A stretch of DNA of 64,000 nucleotides from Corynebacterium ciconiae DSM 44920 (GCF_030440575.1 NZ_CP047189.1:1-64000), one strand, 5' to 3'. Positions 30,954-40,426 are shown, counted from the first letter of the stretch. A program made the numbers and translations. Notes: generated by a model from the sequence alone, not told the origin.

Positions 30954-31256
30954 ATGCGGTAGGGGTGCCGCTGGTAGCGGGGGATCGCTTTGGTTTGGGA
31001 AAGGTGCGCGTTATCACTTGTACTGCCTGGCGATCGCGAGTGGGGCACCAGACAGTTCTGTGGGGAGGTAGAGCTACTAGTCGATGACTGAGCAACGACG
31101 TCTGTGTGCTGCTCCCTTTCGCCGCGCTGTATGGCGCTCAAGCTCAACACTCGCGCTTTAGCGTGTGACTTAATACTTGTACAAAACCTAGGAAGAAGGA
31201 CTCTGGATTGAGTATTGTCAGGAGTTAAGTAGTTGTACGAACGAAAGGTGCGCCTT

Positions 31257-32342
31257 GTGAGTGTCGATCAGGCCGTTCAGAGTCTTGCCGCAAAGGTTCG
31301 CGAGCTTAAGCCGATCATCGAAACCGAGGAAGCGACGAAAACCGCTTTCATCATCCCCTTCATTAGTACAGTGCTGGGGTACGACGTGACTGATCCTCGC
31401 GAGGTGATCCCCGAGTATACAGCTGACGTGGGAGTAAAAAGGGGTGAGAAGGTCGATTTCGCAATCAAGTCGGGTGATGATTTTCGCTTCCTTATAGAGT
31501 GTAAAAAAATCGGGGAGCCACTTCGTCTCGATCACGCAAACCAGCTAGTTCGCTATTTTAATGTGACGGACACCGAGTTTGCCATTCTTACTAACGGTGA
31601 GGTGTACGAGTTTTATGCCCAGTTGGATGCGGTTAATCGTATGGATGAGAAGCCGTTTATGACTATCGATCTTTCTAATATCGATGCTCGCGTCTTTCCT
31701 CACCTAGAGATGTGTACCAAGACCAGATTTGATTCTGAGACGATCGCAGCAAGCGCAGAGCAGCTCAAGTATATTTCGGAGATTCGAAAAGTACTGTCTG
31801 CGCAATTCAAAGAACCTGACGCTGACTGGGTTAGGCTCATCTCCTCACGGGTTACATCGCGCCGGATGACCGCTCAAAATCTCGAGATTTTCACGAAGCT
31901 AGTGTCGACTGCCCAGTCACAGTTCCTCAAAGATGAAGCCAACAGGCGTCTCCGTTCAGCTCAAGATTTCGACGACGCACATGGGGAAGTCAGTGCTCCG
32001 GAAACTGCTACCGTCGTAGAAGAAGTTAGCGAAACCGCTACTTCGGATATTGTAACGACTGAAGAAGAGTTGCAGGCATTTGGAATTATTCGCGCGATCT
32101 GTTGTAGCGAAGTTCCAGTTTCTGATATTACCCTCCGAGATGCTAAGTCCTATTGTGCGATTCTGTACAAAGACAATAATAGGAAGCCAATTGCTCGGCT
32201 ATTCTTTGACCGAAAAGTGCCTCGTATCGTGTTTTTTGATTCTGCACGCGAGCCGCACGTTTTCGATCTTTCCGGAGTGGATGAAATTTATAACTACTCG
32301 CAGATACTGCGCGAGCGCTGTATGGCGCTTCGTGACGAGTAG
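31257..32342 (+). CDS. Stand-alone HsdR-N/COG4748-like restriction-type nuclease
   Basis: 361 residues from GTG 31257 (MSVDQAVQSLAAKVRELK), which has GAAAGGTG six bases upstream. The N-terminal domain (about 10-170) is the HsdR-N type PD-(D/E)XK nuclease: an acidic residue in KVDFAI and the ExK pair in FLIECKKIG. The C-terminal part is not recognised; it ends in a beta-rich domain (YCAILYKDNNRKPIARLFF). No helicase, methylase or specificity subunit is adjacent. COG4748 proteins are predicted type IV-like nucleases of unknown target. Codon use is more A+T-rich than neighbours, consistent with transfer. Confidence 0.78.
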   Translation: MSVDQAVQSLAAKVRELKPIIETEEATKTAFIIPFISTVLGYDVTDPREVIPEYTADVGVKRGEKVDFAIKSGDDFRFLIECKKIGEPLRLDHANQLVRYFNVTDTEFAILTNGEVYEFYAQLDAVNRMDEKPFMTIDLSNIDARVFPHLEMCTKTRFDSETIAASAEQLKYISEIRKVLSAQFKEPDADWVRLISSRVTSRRMTAQNLEIFTKLVSTAQSQFLKDEANRRLRSAQDFDDAHGEVSAPETATVVEEVSETATSDIVTTEEELQAFGIIRAICCSEVPVSDITLRDAKSYCAILYKDNNRKPIARLFFDRKVPRIVFFDSAREPHVFDLSGVDEIYNYSQILRERCMALRDE

Positions 32343-32889
32343 ACGTACCCGCGTGGAATGCAAGCGCCCAGAAAGCTCTCTTTGTGGTCTCGTAGGCTCT
32401 TCGCTTCGTTGATCCCGCTCTGGAAAGTAGGACTCTAGCCAGGGTGGGTACTGGGTGGTACATCTAGATAATTCTCATCCTCCTGTTCGACCAGGGCTGG
32501 ACGAAGAACCTGGTGCGAGGTCCAATGATTCACACGCTGATCCATCGAGCAGCCCTGCGGTACCCATCTAGATTGCTTGAGTTCTCATTCCTCCGTACTA
32601 GGAGTCACTAGAGCTCAGACGCGGAGGAAGGTGCTCATTTACGAGCTCAACGGTGGGGTGTTGGCCCGAAGCATGCGGACAGTGTTCGCCCATCGTCAGT
32701 TGAATCTGCCTGTTCTCTCGCTTTGACGTGATTCGATCTCCAGTGGCGTACACACAACCATATGGCTAGTAGCCATGTGCAGACCACTGTGACGAGGGTG
32801 CCTACGAAAGGTCAGTCAGCGTGAGGATATGACGAAGATAGGGACGGAAACAGATTGGCGATAAAGTGTAGGACACACGCGAGGAACCA
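32343..32889. other. Non-coding stretch with an imperfect direct repeat
   Basis: No gene is supported. Two imperfect copies of a roughly 40-base segment occur at about 32454-32496 and 32557-32600; they share GGTAC, ATCTAGAT, TTCTCAT and CCTCC in order. The remainder looks like decayed sequence. Confidence 0.35.
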
Positions 32890-33456
32890 TCAAGGAAAGC
32901 AGAACCTGTTAACGAGCCCATATGCTGCCATTCCGGCGTACAGCGGATGATTAACCACACCGATGCCACGTATGAAAGTTGCCAAGACGGCGCCGGTGGT
33001 GTCGGACTCTAGGTTCTCGAGCGTCATCCGAGCAATAAATGCTGCGTCTTCGAACACAGTGAACCCCATTCCAACGGCAATACCAACAAACACGTAGTCG
33101 ACTGCCCGAGTGGTCTGGGTGCAGTAGGTGCAGATGAGCACAACGCCAAGAATCTTCAGGGCCTCTTCATCCACGGGAGCAAAGCCCGCGGCGCTCACCC
33201 ATTGCAGGTGCACTTTCGCGAGGATGTCGAAAAGCTGATTATTAAATAAAACGGCAGGCCCGGTGCACGCCGCACCCCACAGTAGACCGAACTGTGTTCC
33301 AGGGTGTTTACGCAGCCCGAGCACAGAGAGGAGGATCCACACCATGCCGTGGACAAGTGCAGCAATGAGACTCGCTGGTACGTAGGCTAAGCCGAGTTGG
33401 AAGTGAACGGTGCAAGCAAGGCTCACTGCGGTTAATAGAGGAAATAACAACTTCAT
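32890..33456 (-). CDS. PrsW-like intramembrane protease homologue
   Basis: 188 residues with about five membrane segments. The PrsW/CPBP-like motifs are APVDEEALK (EExxK type, about 98-106), FTVFEDAAF (about 137-145) and VVNHPLYAGM (about 174). PrsW proteases cut membrane-bound regulators such as anti-sigma factors. The protein is short and stops just after the third motif, so its last helices may be lost. Its ATG overlaps the stop of the frameshifted gene upstream (ATGA). Activity is therefore uncertain. Confidence 0.65.
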   Translation of the reverse strand: MKLLFPLLTAVSLACTVHFQLGLAYVPASLIAALVHGMVWILLSVLGLRKHPGTQFGLLWGAACTGPAVLFNNQLFDILAKVHLQWVSAAGFAPVDEEALKILGVVLICTYCTQTTRAVDYVFVGIAVGMGFTVFEDAAFIARMTLENLESDTTGAVLATFIRGIGVVNHPLYAGMAAYGLVNRFCFP

Positions 33457-33900
33457 CGCTGAACCTCCACGAGCTCCGCGTATGACCGCGATCTAGGGCC
33501 TTCAAAATAGAAAGAAACGATACGCTGACCTTCGAAGGCAGCGACAGTGATGGCGCCTGAGTCCTCGACACAAAAAAAATCGCACCGCTTCGATGAATAA
33601 CCGGAGAGTTGCTCAGTTCCGTCGGGGAACTGAATGCCCGGTGCTGGCGTACAACTGCCACATCTGCGGCGCTCGAGCTAGGTGTAGACTGCGCTCGAAT
33701 CGTTGAGCTATCACATGTCCAGCTTGGTGCGTCTGCGAGATAGTCAGGACTCCGCCCGCACTCCAATCCGGAGATGGCGAGGCGTTCGAACTCAACTGCG
33801 CTTATAGGGTTGTGAGGCAAGGGGATCGCTAGGTTGGCTAGAGTAATAGCTCCAAACCATGCGGTCGCGAGGGCTACAGTGATGAGCGTTTCTGCTGCAT
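33453..33900 (-). pseudogene. Frameshifted gene for a small secreted protein
   Basis: Assembled from pieces in different frames. An ATG at 33900 (MQQKR) leads, after one frame change, into a hydrophobic signal-like segment (LITVALATAWFGAITLANLA). The frame continues through PHNPISAVEFERLAISGLEC to HRSGAIFF at an eight-base A tract (33572-33579 on the plus strand). The next frame then gives CVEDSGAITVAAFEGQRIVS and ends PRSRSYAELVEVQR at 33453, overlapping the PrsW-like ATG. The coherent halves on both sides argue for a real gene of about 150 residues that is now broken or phase-variable. Confidence 0.65.
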
Positions 33901-33987
33901 GATTAGTATGCTATGGCGCTACCACTGCGAAAAGATCAGCCCTAGGGATTATCTTTCCCTATTTTTGCAAAACTACTGTAAACAGAC

Positions 33988-34092
33988 ATGAACTATAAAA
34001 AATGGTTGAAGCAACGTAAACAGGCCAAGCGGGCCAATGCATCAAATGGTAATACTTGGCTGCGACGTGCCCTCCTAGTAATTTTTGTGTAG
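33988..34092 (+). CDS. Possible 34-residue basic/hydrophobic peptide
   Basis: MNYKKWLKQRKQAKRANASN at the start and LRRALLVIFV at the end: a strongly basic front and short hydrophobic tail. No clear ribosome binding site. It could be a real small peptide or the broken 5' end of a lost gene. Confidence 0.25.
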   Translation: MNYKKWLKQRKQAKRANASNGNTWLRRALLVIFV

Positions 34093-34139
34093 TGGTGGAC
34101 CTTCTGAAGATAACTTAGTTTATCTCTCGGAGTGCCATT

Positions 34140-35223
34140 ATGTCTGGAAACGATATTGATGATTACACCATTTTTCGCGTGAGCTTGGTGATAATTGTCA
34201 GTGCAATAACTTCAATACTGCTGCCGTGTGCGCTAAGTCATGTGCCGCGTGGATATAGCGTTTATGAGTACTATCCTGGTACTGTCTCGGCATTAGTCTG
34301 CTCCATCGTGATCTGTTTGACGGCAGGAACACACCAGATTTCTTTGTCTATATTCGTAGTATTAATTTCTCTAGTGTCTAGAGGTGGCTGGCGTTGGTCA
34401 CTCACCGGCATTGGGGCTATGGTGATAAGTTTGGGGTACAAGTTCTATTCCCTGGACACGTTTGCGATCCTGTACCTTCCTTACTATGGGAATATTTTGT
34501 TGTGGGGATCTTTCATGCTATCCGGTGTAGTTATTGGTGTAGTTCGTAACAAGAGGAGAGAAAACAAGCGATCCTCGTGGCGCGTGCCGAGCTGAACAAC
34601 GACACGATGCGCGCAGAAGTAGAGAAAGCTCGCCAGGATGAGCGTGACCGGATTGCACGAGACATGCACGATTCGTTGTCTCATAGCGGTTTATGCAGGT
34701 GGGCTATCGTATCGTAAAGATCTGAGCCAAGAACAAATAGCCGAGTCTTCTAACACCATTCAACGGGAAGCTGAAGCCTCCGTGCAAGACCTACGGCAGG
34801 TGCTACGGTCGCTGCGCTTTGATGACCGCATCGATCCCCGGGCGAGTACCGAAGATACACGTATCACGCGCCCGCGCGGCTGGCAGGAAGGTCGAGGTTG
34901 GTTATAACGGAGACTCGTCCGGTGCCTATTTTGATGAACTATCCACGATGGGAATGCATGTTGTGAGCCGCGTGGTGCAGGAGGGCCTGACCAACGCTCG
35001 CAAGCATGCCCCTGGTGAAAAGGTAGACATCGAGGTAGCCCTTGAGCGCGACATGGTACGGGTGACAATGCGCAATAAGAAGCTCGCTGTAGCCACAGAA
35101 AGCAGCGGTGGTCACGGCCTCGTGGGCTTGCGTGAACGCTGCCGGCTAACGGGCGGTTATCTCGAGATTCGTGACGATGAAGATTTTTCTTGGCACCTTT
35201 ACTTGCCCTTGGAGAAACAATGA
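34140..35223 (+). pseudogene. NarL-family sensor histidine kinase, broken by at least three frameshifts
   Basis: An intact ATG at 34140 begins a sensor with four or five membrane segments. Three frame changes follow. Near 34568 the frame moves into ILVARAELNNDTMRAEVEK and the H-box RDRIARDMHDSLSH. Near 34682 several residues of the usual SLSHRLSLIAVYAG segment are missing before VYAGGLSYRKDL. Near 34850 it enters RARAAGRKVEVGYNGD. The ATPase part is readable (NARKHAPG, GHGLVGLRERC) to the end at 35223. As it stands no full kinase can be made. The cognate response regulator follows, overlapping the stop. Confidence 0.8.
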
Positions 35224-35846
35224 TCTCTGTTGTGTTAGTAGACGATGAGCAAGCTCTGCGCCGTGGGATTCGGTTGATCCTGGAAGGTGCGGACGACATT
35301 GAGGTAGCCGGGGATATCGGCAATGGCAAAGACGGGGTTGGTATGGCGACTCGCTTGCGACCAGATGTGGTTCTCATGGACATACGGATGCCTGTCATGG
35401 ATGGGATTCAAGCGACTCAGTTGTTGCAGAGCGCTCTACCATCGACACCAATCGTTATGCTTACTGCCTTTGACACTGACACGTTTATTCTCGATGCCCT
35501 CCACGCTGGGGCGATGGACTTCTTATTGAAAACTACGACCTCCGAAGCCCTAGTCGCATCTGTACGAGCCGTAGCTGCAGGCCAGAAACTTCTGAGTCCA
35601 CAGGCGCTAGCTCATCTGTTGGCAATGAATACAAGGAAAAGCCAGGAAGTGTGTGGCATTGATGGCCTGAGCAGCCGGGAAAATGGCATAGCTCAGCTCG
35701 TCGCTCAAGGGCTCAACAACCAAGAGATAGCAGAACAACTCTACGTCTCAGTGGCCACGGTCAAGACGCACATCGGGCATATCCTCGACAAGATTGGTGG
35801 CACTAACCGTGTTCACATCGCCATCGCGATGCTAGAACGCACCTAG
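35220..35846 (+). CDS. NarL/LuxR-family response regulator
   Basis: 208 residues from ATG 35220 (MISVVLVDDEQALRRG) with GGAG upstream. The receiver domain has acidic pocket DDE, phosphoacceptor Asp in VVLMDIRMPVMDG (about 54), Thr in MLTAFD and Lys in LLKTT. The C-terminal LuxR helix-turn-helix (about 145-205) has LSSRENGIAQLVAQGLNNQE and VSVATVKTHIGHIL. It looks functional although its kinase is broken; it may be constitutively off, cross-talk with another kinase, or be on the way to loss. Targets unknown. Confidence 0.9.
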   Translation: MISVVLVDDEQALRRGIRLILEGADDIEVAGDIGNGKDGVGMATRLRPDVVLMDIRMPVMDGIQATQLLQSALPSTPIVMLTAFDTDTFILDALHAGAMDFLLKTTTSEALVASVRAVAAGQKLLSPQALAHLLAMNTRKSQEVCGIDGLSSRENGIAQLVAQGLNNQEIAEQLYVSVATVKTHIGHILDKIGGTNRVHIAIAMLERT

Positions 35847-35930
35847 GTCCGTGTGATGTGACTTCCGCCTGCGCATGGGCTGCCCGCTTCAACGGCCATC
35901 GCCTCGAATGACCCCGAGCACTGTGGGGTG

Positions 35931-36086
35931 CTAAGACTGCTGCTTCTTCAGCGGAAAGCTGATGACGACAGTTGCGAGAATACTGCCGGAGTAGAGAATC
36001 CACATCCATGACGGTACTTCGCCGACGATGAAGAACAGTGCCAATCCGGCATAAAAAATGATGCTATCGCGAACGTAGGTGGACAT
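35931..36086 (-). CDS. Small two-helix membrane protein (51 residues)
   Basis: ATG at 36086 with a strong AAGGAGCC ribosome binding site. The protein starts MSTYVRDSIIFYAGLALFFI and ends VVISFPLKKQQS; two hydrophobic segments are separated by GEVPSWMW, with a basic C-terminus. No family recognised. It is convergent with the response regulator and divergent from kdp. Confidence 0.6.
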   Translation of the reverse strand: MSTYVRDSIIFYAGLALFFIVGEVPSWMWILYSGSILATVVISFPLKKQQS

Positions 36087-36247
36087 GCTGGCTCCTTGTG
36101 TGCTTGTGGGATAGGGCCACGCCTCGCGCCACTGGCCACCATTGTTTTGGTTGTGTTCGCTGAGGCATCACCACTCATCGTCAACGACTTCTGCCCTGGT
36201 TGTGGAAGTAGTGGTCGGTGTTGAGCTGTGGCGCTGTCGGGGATGAG

Positions 36248-36263
36248 GAGGGCGTCGATAAGC
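36248..36263 (+). repeat. Dispersed repeat, copy D (two mismatches)
   Basis: GAGGGCGTCGATAAGC, in the intergenic region upstream of the kdp operon. Confidence 0.4.
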
Positions 36264-36310
36264 ACATGCTCCAACGTTTCCTGACACCTGTTCGGTGCTG
36301 CTAAGGGGGC

Positions 36311-36327
36311 GTTAAAAGAATGTTAAA
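36311..36327 (+). promoter_or_regulatory. Candidate KdpE operator upstream of kdp
   Basis: GTTAAA occurs at 36311-36316 and 36322-36327, a direct repeat with an 11-base period, the spacing favoured by OmpR-family regulators such as KdpE. It is 40-56 bases before the first kdp-region start. Binding is inferred. Confidence 0.4.
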
Positions 36328-36331
36328 GACT

Positions 36332-36356
36332 GCCCGCATGTCCGCTGCGGGCTTTT
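36332..36356 (+). terminator. Hairpin with T-tract just before the kdp genes
   Basis: GCCCGCA (36332-36338) and TGCGGGC (36346-36352) with a seven-base loop, then TTTT, ending 10 bases before the first small ORF. It either ends upstream transcription or attenuates kdp. Confidence 0.55.
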
Positions 36357-36366
36357 GAATGGGCTC

Positions 36367-36450
36367 ATGGCCGATCTACTGATTGCGCTCACCACCGTGG
36401 TGAGCTTCGGACTTCTGTACCTCGTGTTGAAGGGAGCGGACAAGCTATGA
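36367..36450 (+). CDS. 27-residue membrane peptide preceding kdpF
   Basis: Begins MADLLIALTTVVSFGLLYLV and ends in a basic KGADKL. One hydrophobic helix. Its stop overlaps the kdpF ATG (ATGA), the same coupling used throughout this operon, which supports translation. Similar tiny ORFs precede kdpF in some actinobacteria as far as I recall; role unknown, perhaps an accessory Kdp peptide. Confidence 0.55.
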   Translation: MADLLIALTTVVSFGLLYLVLKGADKL

Positions 36451-36539
36451 GCTGGGAGCTTCTGAGCGGCGGCATCCTAGGTGTCTGCTGCTTTGTGTAT
36501 GTGTTGGTGGCCCTGCTGCAACCGGAAAGGTTCTCATGA
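36447..36539 (+). CDS. kdpF: KdpF, small subunit of the Kdp potassium pump
   Basis: 30 residues, starting MSWELLSGGILGVCCFVYVL and ending [10 protein letters not shown], the typical KdpF ending. KdpF is a single-helix lipid-like stabiliser of the KdpABC complex in the membrane. Its start overlaps the preceding peptide gene and its stop overlaps kdpA, both by the ATGA pattern. Confidence 0.85.
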   Translation: MSWELLSGGILGVCCFVYVLVALLQPERFS

Positions 36540-38227
36540 GCACATTAGGAGCAACATTCTTTGGCCTAGTCCCTGTAGTTACCGTTCTGCTCTGCTTGGC
36601 AGTACTAGTAGTGCCCTTCGGTAACTACATGGCGTGGGTGTTTCAAAGCCCGAAACACTGGAAGGTGGAAAAGGCTTTCTACCGGGTGATGGGTGTAGAT
36701 GAATCTACGAGCCAACGGTGGAATAAGTACGCCTTGTCGGTGTTTACGTTCTCGCTGCTGTCCGTGCTGGCAGTGTATCTGCTGCAGCGCACCCAGCAGT
36801 GGCTGCCGTTGTCCTTCGGTATGGGTCCGGTGAAGGCGGACCAGGCGTGGAACACCGCTGTGTCCTTCACCACGAACACGAACTGGCAGTCGTATTCCGG
36901 TGAGCAGGCGATGACTCCGCTGACCCAGATGATGGGGCTAGGAGTGCAAAACTATCTCTCTGCCGCCGTGGGTATGTGCGTGGCGATTGCGCTGGTGCGC
37001 GGCTTGGCCGCGAAGGACGCGGATGGTCGCATCGGTAATTTTTGGGTGGACATGGTGCGCTGCGTGCTGCGCATCCTGTTACCTGCGGGGGCCGTGGCGG
37101 CGCTGTTATTGATGACTCAAGGCGTGATTCAGAACTTCAACGCCCCCGCCGTGGTGGATACCATCGCCGGTGGTCAGCAAACCATTCAGGGCGGTGCGGT
37201 GGCTACCCAAGAGGCGATCAAGGAGCTCGGCACCAATGGTGGTGGCTTCTTTAATGCCAACTCCTCGCACCCCTTCGAAAACCCCAACCAGATCACCAAC
37301 ATGCTGGAGATCTTCCTTATCCTTTTGATCCCGGTGTCGTTGACACGGACCTTCGGCACGATGGTGGGCGATACCCGCCAGGGGTGGGCAATCCTGGCTG
37401 CCATGGGTACGCTCTATGCCATCTCTCTTGCCGTGGTGACGACCTCTGAGCTGGGGATGCTCGGCCATAAGGACGGCTGGGCCTCGGCGCTGGCAGGGGG
37501 TGCGATGGAGGGCCGTGAATCCCGCTTCGGTGTGATTCCCTCGGCGTTCTTTGCGGTGTCTACCACCATGACTTCAACAGGCGCGGTGGATTCCTTCCAC
37601 TCCACCTACACGCCGTTGGGCGGCGGCATGATCATGCTGAACATGCTGCTCGGTGAAATCTCGCCCGGTGGTGTGGGCGCCGGTTTGTACGGCATGTTGA
37701 TCGTGGCCGTGCTGGCGGTGTTTATCGCCGGCCTCATGGTGGGGCGCACCCCGGAGTATCTGGGTAAACGCATCGGTGTCTCCGAGATGAAGGCCGTGTC
37801 GCTCTACATTCTCACCATGCCGATTCTGGTGCTCACCGGAGTGGGCGTCTCCGTGATGCTGCCGAAAACAATGGACTCGCTCTCCGAGGGCAACGTGCTG
37901 GCACATGGCTTCTCCGATGTGGTCTATGCCTTCACCTCGGGTGCCAATAACAACGGTTCGGCTTTTGCCGGATTCGGTGCCGATACCCCGTGGTTCAACA
38001 TCACTATTGCTCTTGCGATGCTATTTGGTCGATTCATTCCGATCATCATGATTCTGGTGCTAGCTGGGCTCTTGGCCAGCCAGAAGCCAGTGCCGGTGAC
38101 CGCGGGCACCTTGCCCACTCACCGTCCGCAATTCGTTGGGCTGATTGTGGGCGTCGCCATCATCGTGAGCGCCCTGACCTTCCTGCCCACCCTTGTTCTT
38201 GGCCCATTGACGGAGGCTCTAGCATGA
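36536..38227 (+). CDS. kdpA: Potassium-transporting ATPase, KdpA subunit
   Basis: 563 residues, multi-spanning channel-like subunit that selects and binds potassium. The four selectivity-filter-like loops are readable: [45 protein letters not shown] and [14 protein letters not shown]. The N-terminus is hydrophobic without a signal cleavage site. It overlaps kdpF upstream and kdpB downstream by four bases each. Confidence 0.97.
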   Translation: MSTLGATFFGLVPVVTVLLCLAVLVVPFGNYMAWVFQSPKHWKVEKAFYRVMGVDESTSQRWNKYALSVFTFSLLSVLAVYLLQRTQQWLPLSFGMGPVKADQAWNTAVSFTTNTNWQSYSGEQAMTPLTQMMGLGVQNYLSAAVGMCVAIALVRGLAAKDADGRIGNFWVDMVRCVLRILLPAGAVAALLLMTQGVIQNFNAPAVVDTIAGGQQTIQGGAVATQEAIKELGTNGGGFFNANSSHPFENPNQITNMLEIFLILLIPVSLTRTFGTMVGDTRQGWAILAAMGTLYAISLAVVTTSELGMLGHKDGWASALAGGAMEGRESRFGVIPSAFFAVSTTMTSTGAVDSFHSTYTPLGGGMIMLNMLLGEISPGGVGAGLYGMLIVAVLAVFIAGLMVGRTPEYLGKRIGVSEMKAVSLYILTMPILVLTGVGVSVMLPKTMDSLSEGNVLAHGFSDVVYAFTSGANNNGSAFAGFGADTPWFNITIALAMLFGRFIPIIMILVLAGLLASQKPVPVTAGTLPTHRPQFVGLIVGVAIIVSALTFLPTLVLGPLTEALA

Positions 38228-40413
38228 CAACCCCCACTGTGACTCAGTCGCGCCAGGACCACGAGTCCGCGCAGAAACAGCCCGCGAAGCCGCAGTCCAC
38301 CTATGGCTTCTCACAGGTCATGGCTGCGCTGCCGCTGGCGCTGAAGAAGCTCGATCCGCGCCAAATGGTGAAAACCCCCGTGATGTTCTTGGTGGAACTC
38401 GGATCGGTGTTCACCTTGGTGCTCGCCATCGCGAACCCCTCGGTGTTTACCTGGTCGGTCACCATATGGCTCTTTTTCACCGTGCTCTTTGCCAACCTCT
38501 CCGAGGCGATCGCCGAGGGGCGTGGCAAGGCCCAAGCTGAGGCACTGCGCGCCACCAAGGTCTCCTCCATCGCGCAAAGGGTGAGCAACGTCGACGAGGC
38601 ACTCGCAGGAGCCACTCCCATCACTGAAGAAGTGCCTGGGGATTCGCTACACCCTGGTGATGTGGTGTGCGTGTACGTGGAGCAGGTGATTCCTGGTGAT
38701 GGTGACGTGATCTATGGAGCCGCCCTAGTGGATGAGTCGGCGGTGACCGGCGAATCCGCGCCGGTGATCCGTGAATCCGGTGGTGACCGGTGTGCAGTGA
38801 CCGGCGGTACCAGGGTGCTCTCCGATGAGATCTTGGTGTCCATCACCTCCGAACCGGGTGAGACCTTCATTGACCGCATGATCGCGCTTGTGGAAGGCGC
38901 GGAGCGTAAGAAAACCCCCAATGAGCTGGCGCTGGGCATCGTGCTGAACGTGCTCACGCTCATCTTCCTAGCGGTGGTGTTGGCGCTTGCACCGATGGCC
39001 TCCTTCACTGGTGCTGAGCAAGACCCAGTGGTGCTGGTGGCGCTGCTGGTGTGCTTGATCCCTACCACTATCGGTGCGCTTCTCTCTGCCATCGGTATTG
39101 CAGGTATGGACCGATTGGTGCAGCGCAATGTGTTGGCCATGTCGGGTCGTGCTGTGGAGGCCGCGGGCGATGTGTCCACCCTGCTGCTGGATAAGACCGG
39201 CACGATCACGAAGGGTGATCGCCAGGCTGCCCGCTTCTTGCCGGTGCCCGGGGTGGAAAAGAAGGATCTGGCCACGGCCTGTCAGCTGTCCTCCCTCGCC
39301 GACGAGACCCCTGAGGGGCGTTCCATTGTGAAGCTCTCAGAAGAGCAGGTGGGCCAGATTGATGATGCCGTGTTCCGCCACGGCGAGTTCATCCCCTTCA
39401 CCGCCCAGACCCGCATGTCGGGGATGAAGAACTCGGACGGTTCTCGGGTGCTTAAGGGAGCCGCCTCGGAGATGGTCAACCTCGTGCAGCGTTGTGCCGG
39501 GGAGGTGCCAGAGCAGACCGAGGAGTTGGTTAATGAGGTATCGAATGCAGGTGGTACCGCACTGGTCGTCATTGAAACTGGTCCCATCGAGACCGGCACC
39601 CCGAAAACCGGCACCACCGAAAACGCTGGAGTAGTGGATCTGCTGGGTGAGTGGGAAGGTATGCCCTCCTCGGCGAAGGTGCTGGGTGTGATTGATCTGA
39701 AGGACATCGTGAAAGACGGCATGGTGGAGCGCTTCCGCACCCTGCGCTCCATGGGCATCCGCACGGTGATGATCACCGGCGATAATGAGCTCACCGCCAG
39801 GGCCATCGCCAAGGAGGCTGGGGTGGATGACTATCTCGCCGAGGCCACCCCAGATGAGAAGCTGGCGCTGATTCGCCGCGAACAAGAAGGCGGCCGCATG
39901 GTGGCTATGACGGGTGATGGCACTAACGACGCCCCCGCCCTGGCTCAGGCCGATGTGGGCGTGGCGATGAATACCGGCACCATGGCCGCCAAGGAGGCCG
40001 GCAACATGGTGGATCTGGATTCCAACCCCACCAAGCTCATTGAGATCGTGGAGATCGGCAAGCAGCTGCTGATCACCCGCGGCGCGCTCACAACCTTCTC
40101 CATTGCCAACGACGTGGCCAAGTACTTTGCCATCATTCCCGCCATGTTCGTGCTGGCCATCCCCGGTATGGATGCGCTGAACATCATGCATCTGCACAGC
40201 CCGACTACCGCCATTTTGTCAGCGGTGATCTTCAACGCGCTCATCATTATTGCTCTCATCCCCTTGGCGTTGAAGGGCGTGCGTTACACCCCCTCGAGCG
40301 CCTCGGCGTTGCTGAGCAGGAACCTGCTGATCTTCGGGCTTGGCGGTGTGATCGCACCGTTTATCGGCATCAAGATCATCGATATCATCCTCACCCTGCT
40401 GGGCATGAGCTAA
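38224..40413 (+). CDS. kdpB: Potassium-transporting ATPase, KdpB subunit (P-type)
   Basis: Catalytic P-type ATPase of the Kdp pump, 729 residues from the ATG at 38224 that overlaps the kdpA stop. Motifs: TGES in the actuator domain, the phosphorylated Asp in [11 protein letters not shown], and [18 protein letters not shown] in the hinge. The nucleotide-binding region contains an extra Thr/Gly/Pro-rich stretch (about 450-482, [17 protein letters not shown]) not seen in enterobacterial KdpB. About seven membrane segments. Thirteen bases separate it from kdpC. Confidence 0.97.
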   Translation: MTTPTVTQSRQDHESAQKQPAKPQSTYGFSQVMAALPLALKKLDPRQMVKTPVMFLVELGSVFTLVLAIANPSVFTWSVTIWLFFTVLFANLSEAIAEGRGKAQAEALRATKVSSIAQRVSNVDEALAGATPITEEVPGDSLHPGDVVCVYVEQVIPGDGDVIYGAALVDESAVTGESAPVIRESGGDRCAVTGGTRVLSDEILVSITSEPGETFIDRMIALVEGAERKKTPNELALGIVLNVLTLIFLAVVLALAPMASFTGAEQDPVVLVALLVCLIPTTIGALLSAIGIAGMDRLVQRNVLAMSGRAVEAAGDVSTLLLDKTGTITKGDRQAARFLPVPGVEKKDLATACQLSSLADETPEGRSIVKLSEEQVGQIDDAVFRHGEFIPFTAQTRMSGMKNSDGSRVLKGAASEMVNLVQRCAGEVPEQTEELVNEVSNAGGTALVVIETGPIETGTPKTGTTENAGVVDLLGEWEGMPSSAKVLGVIDLKDIVKDGMVERFRTLRSMGIRTVMITGDNELTARAIAKEAGVDDYLAEATPDEKLALIRREQEGGRMVAMTGDGTNDAPALAQADVGVAMNTGTMAAKEAGNMVDLDSNPTKLIEIVEIGKQLLITRGALTTFSIANDVAKYFAIIPAMFVLAIPGMDALNIMHLHSPTTAILSAVIFNALIIIALIPLALKGVRYTPSSASALLSRNLLIFGLGGVIAPFIGIKIIDIILTLLGMS

Positions 40414-40426
40414 AGGAGTAACCGCC

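Noticed and set aside
33308..33820. A single 170-codon minus-strand gene across the PrsW-like 5' end
   Set aside because: Its C-terminal half is out of frame with the PrsW-like gene and meaningless; the better reading is a frameshifted gene ending at 33453.
30875..36366. Attachment-site repeat of the tRNA-Leu 3' end bounding an island
   Set aside because: No second copy of the tRNA 3' sequence was found to the right within the accessory zone.
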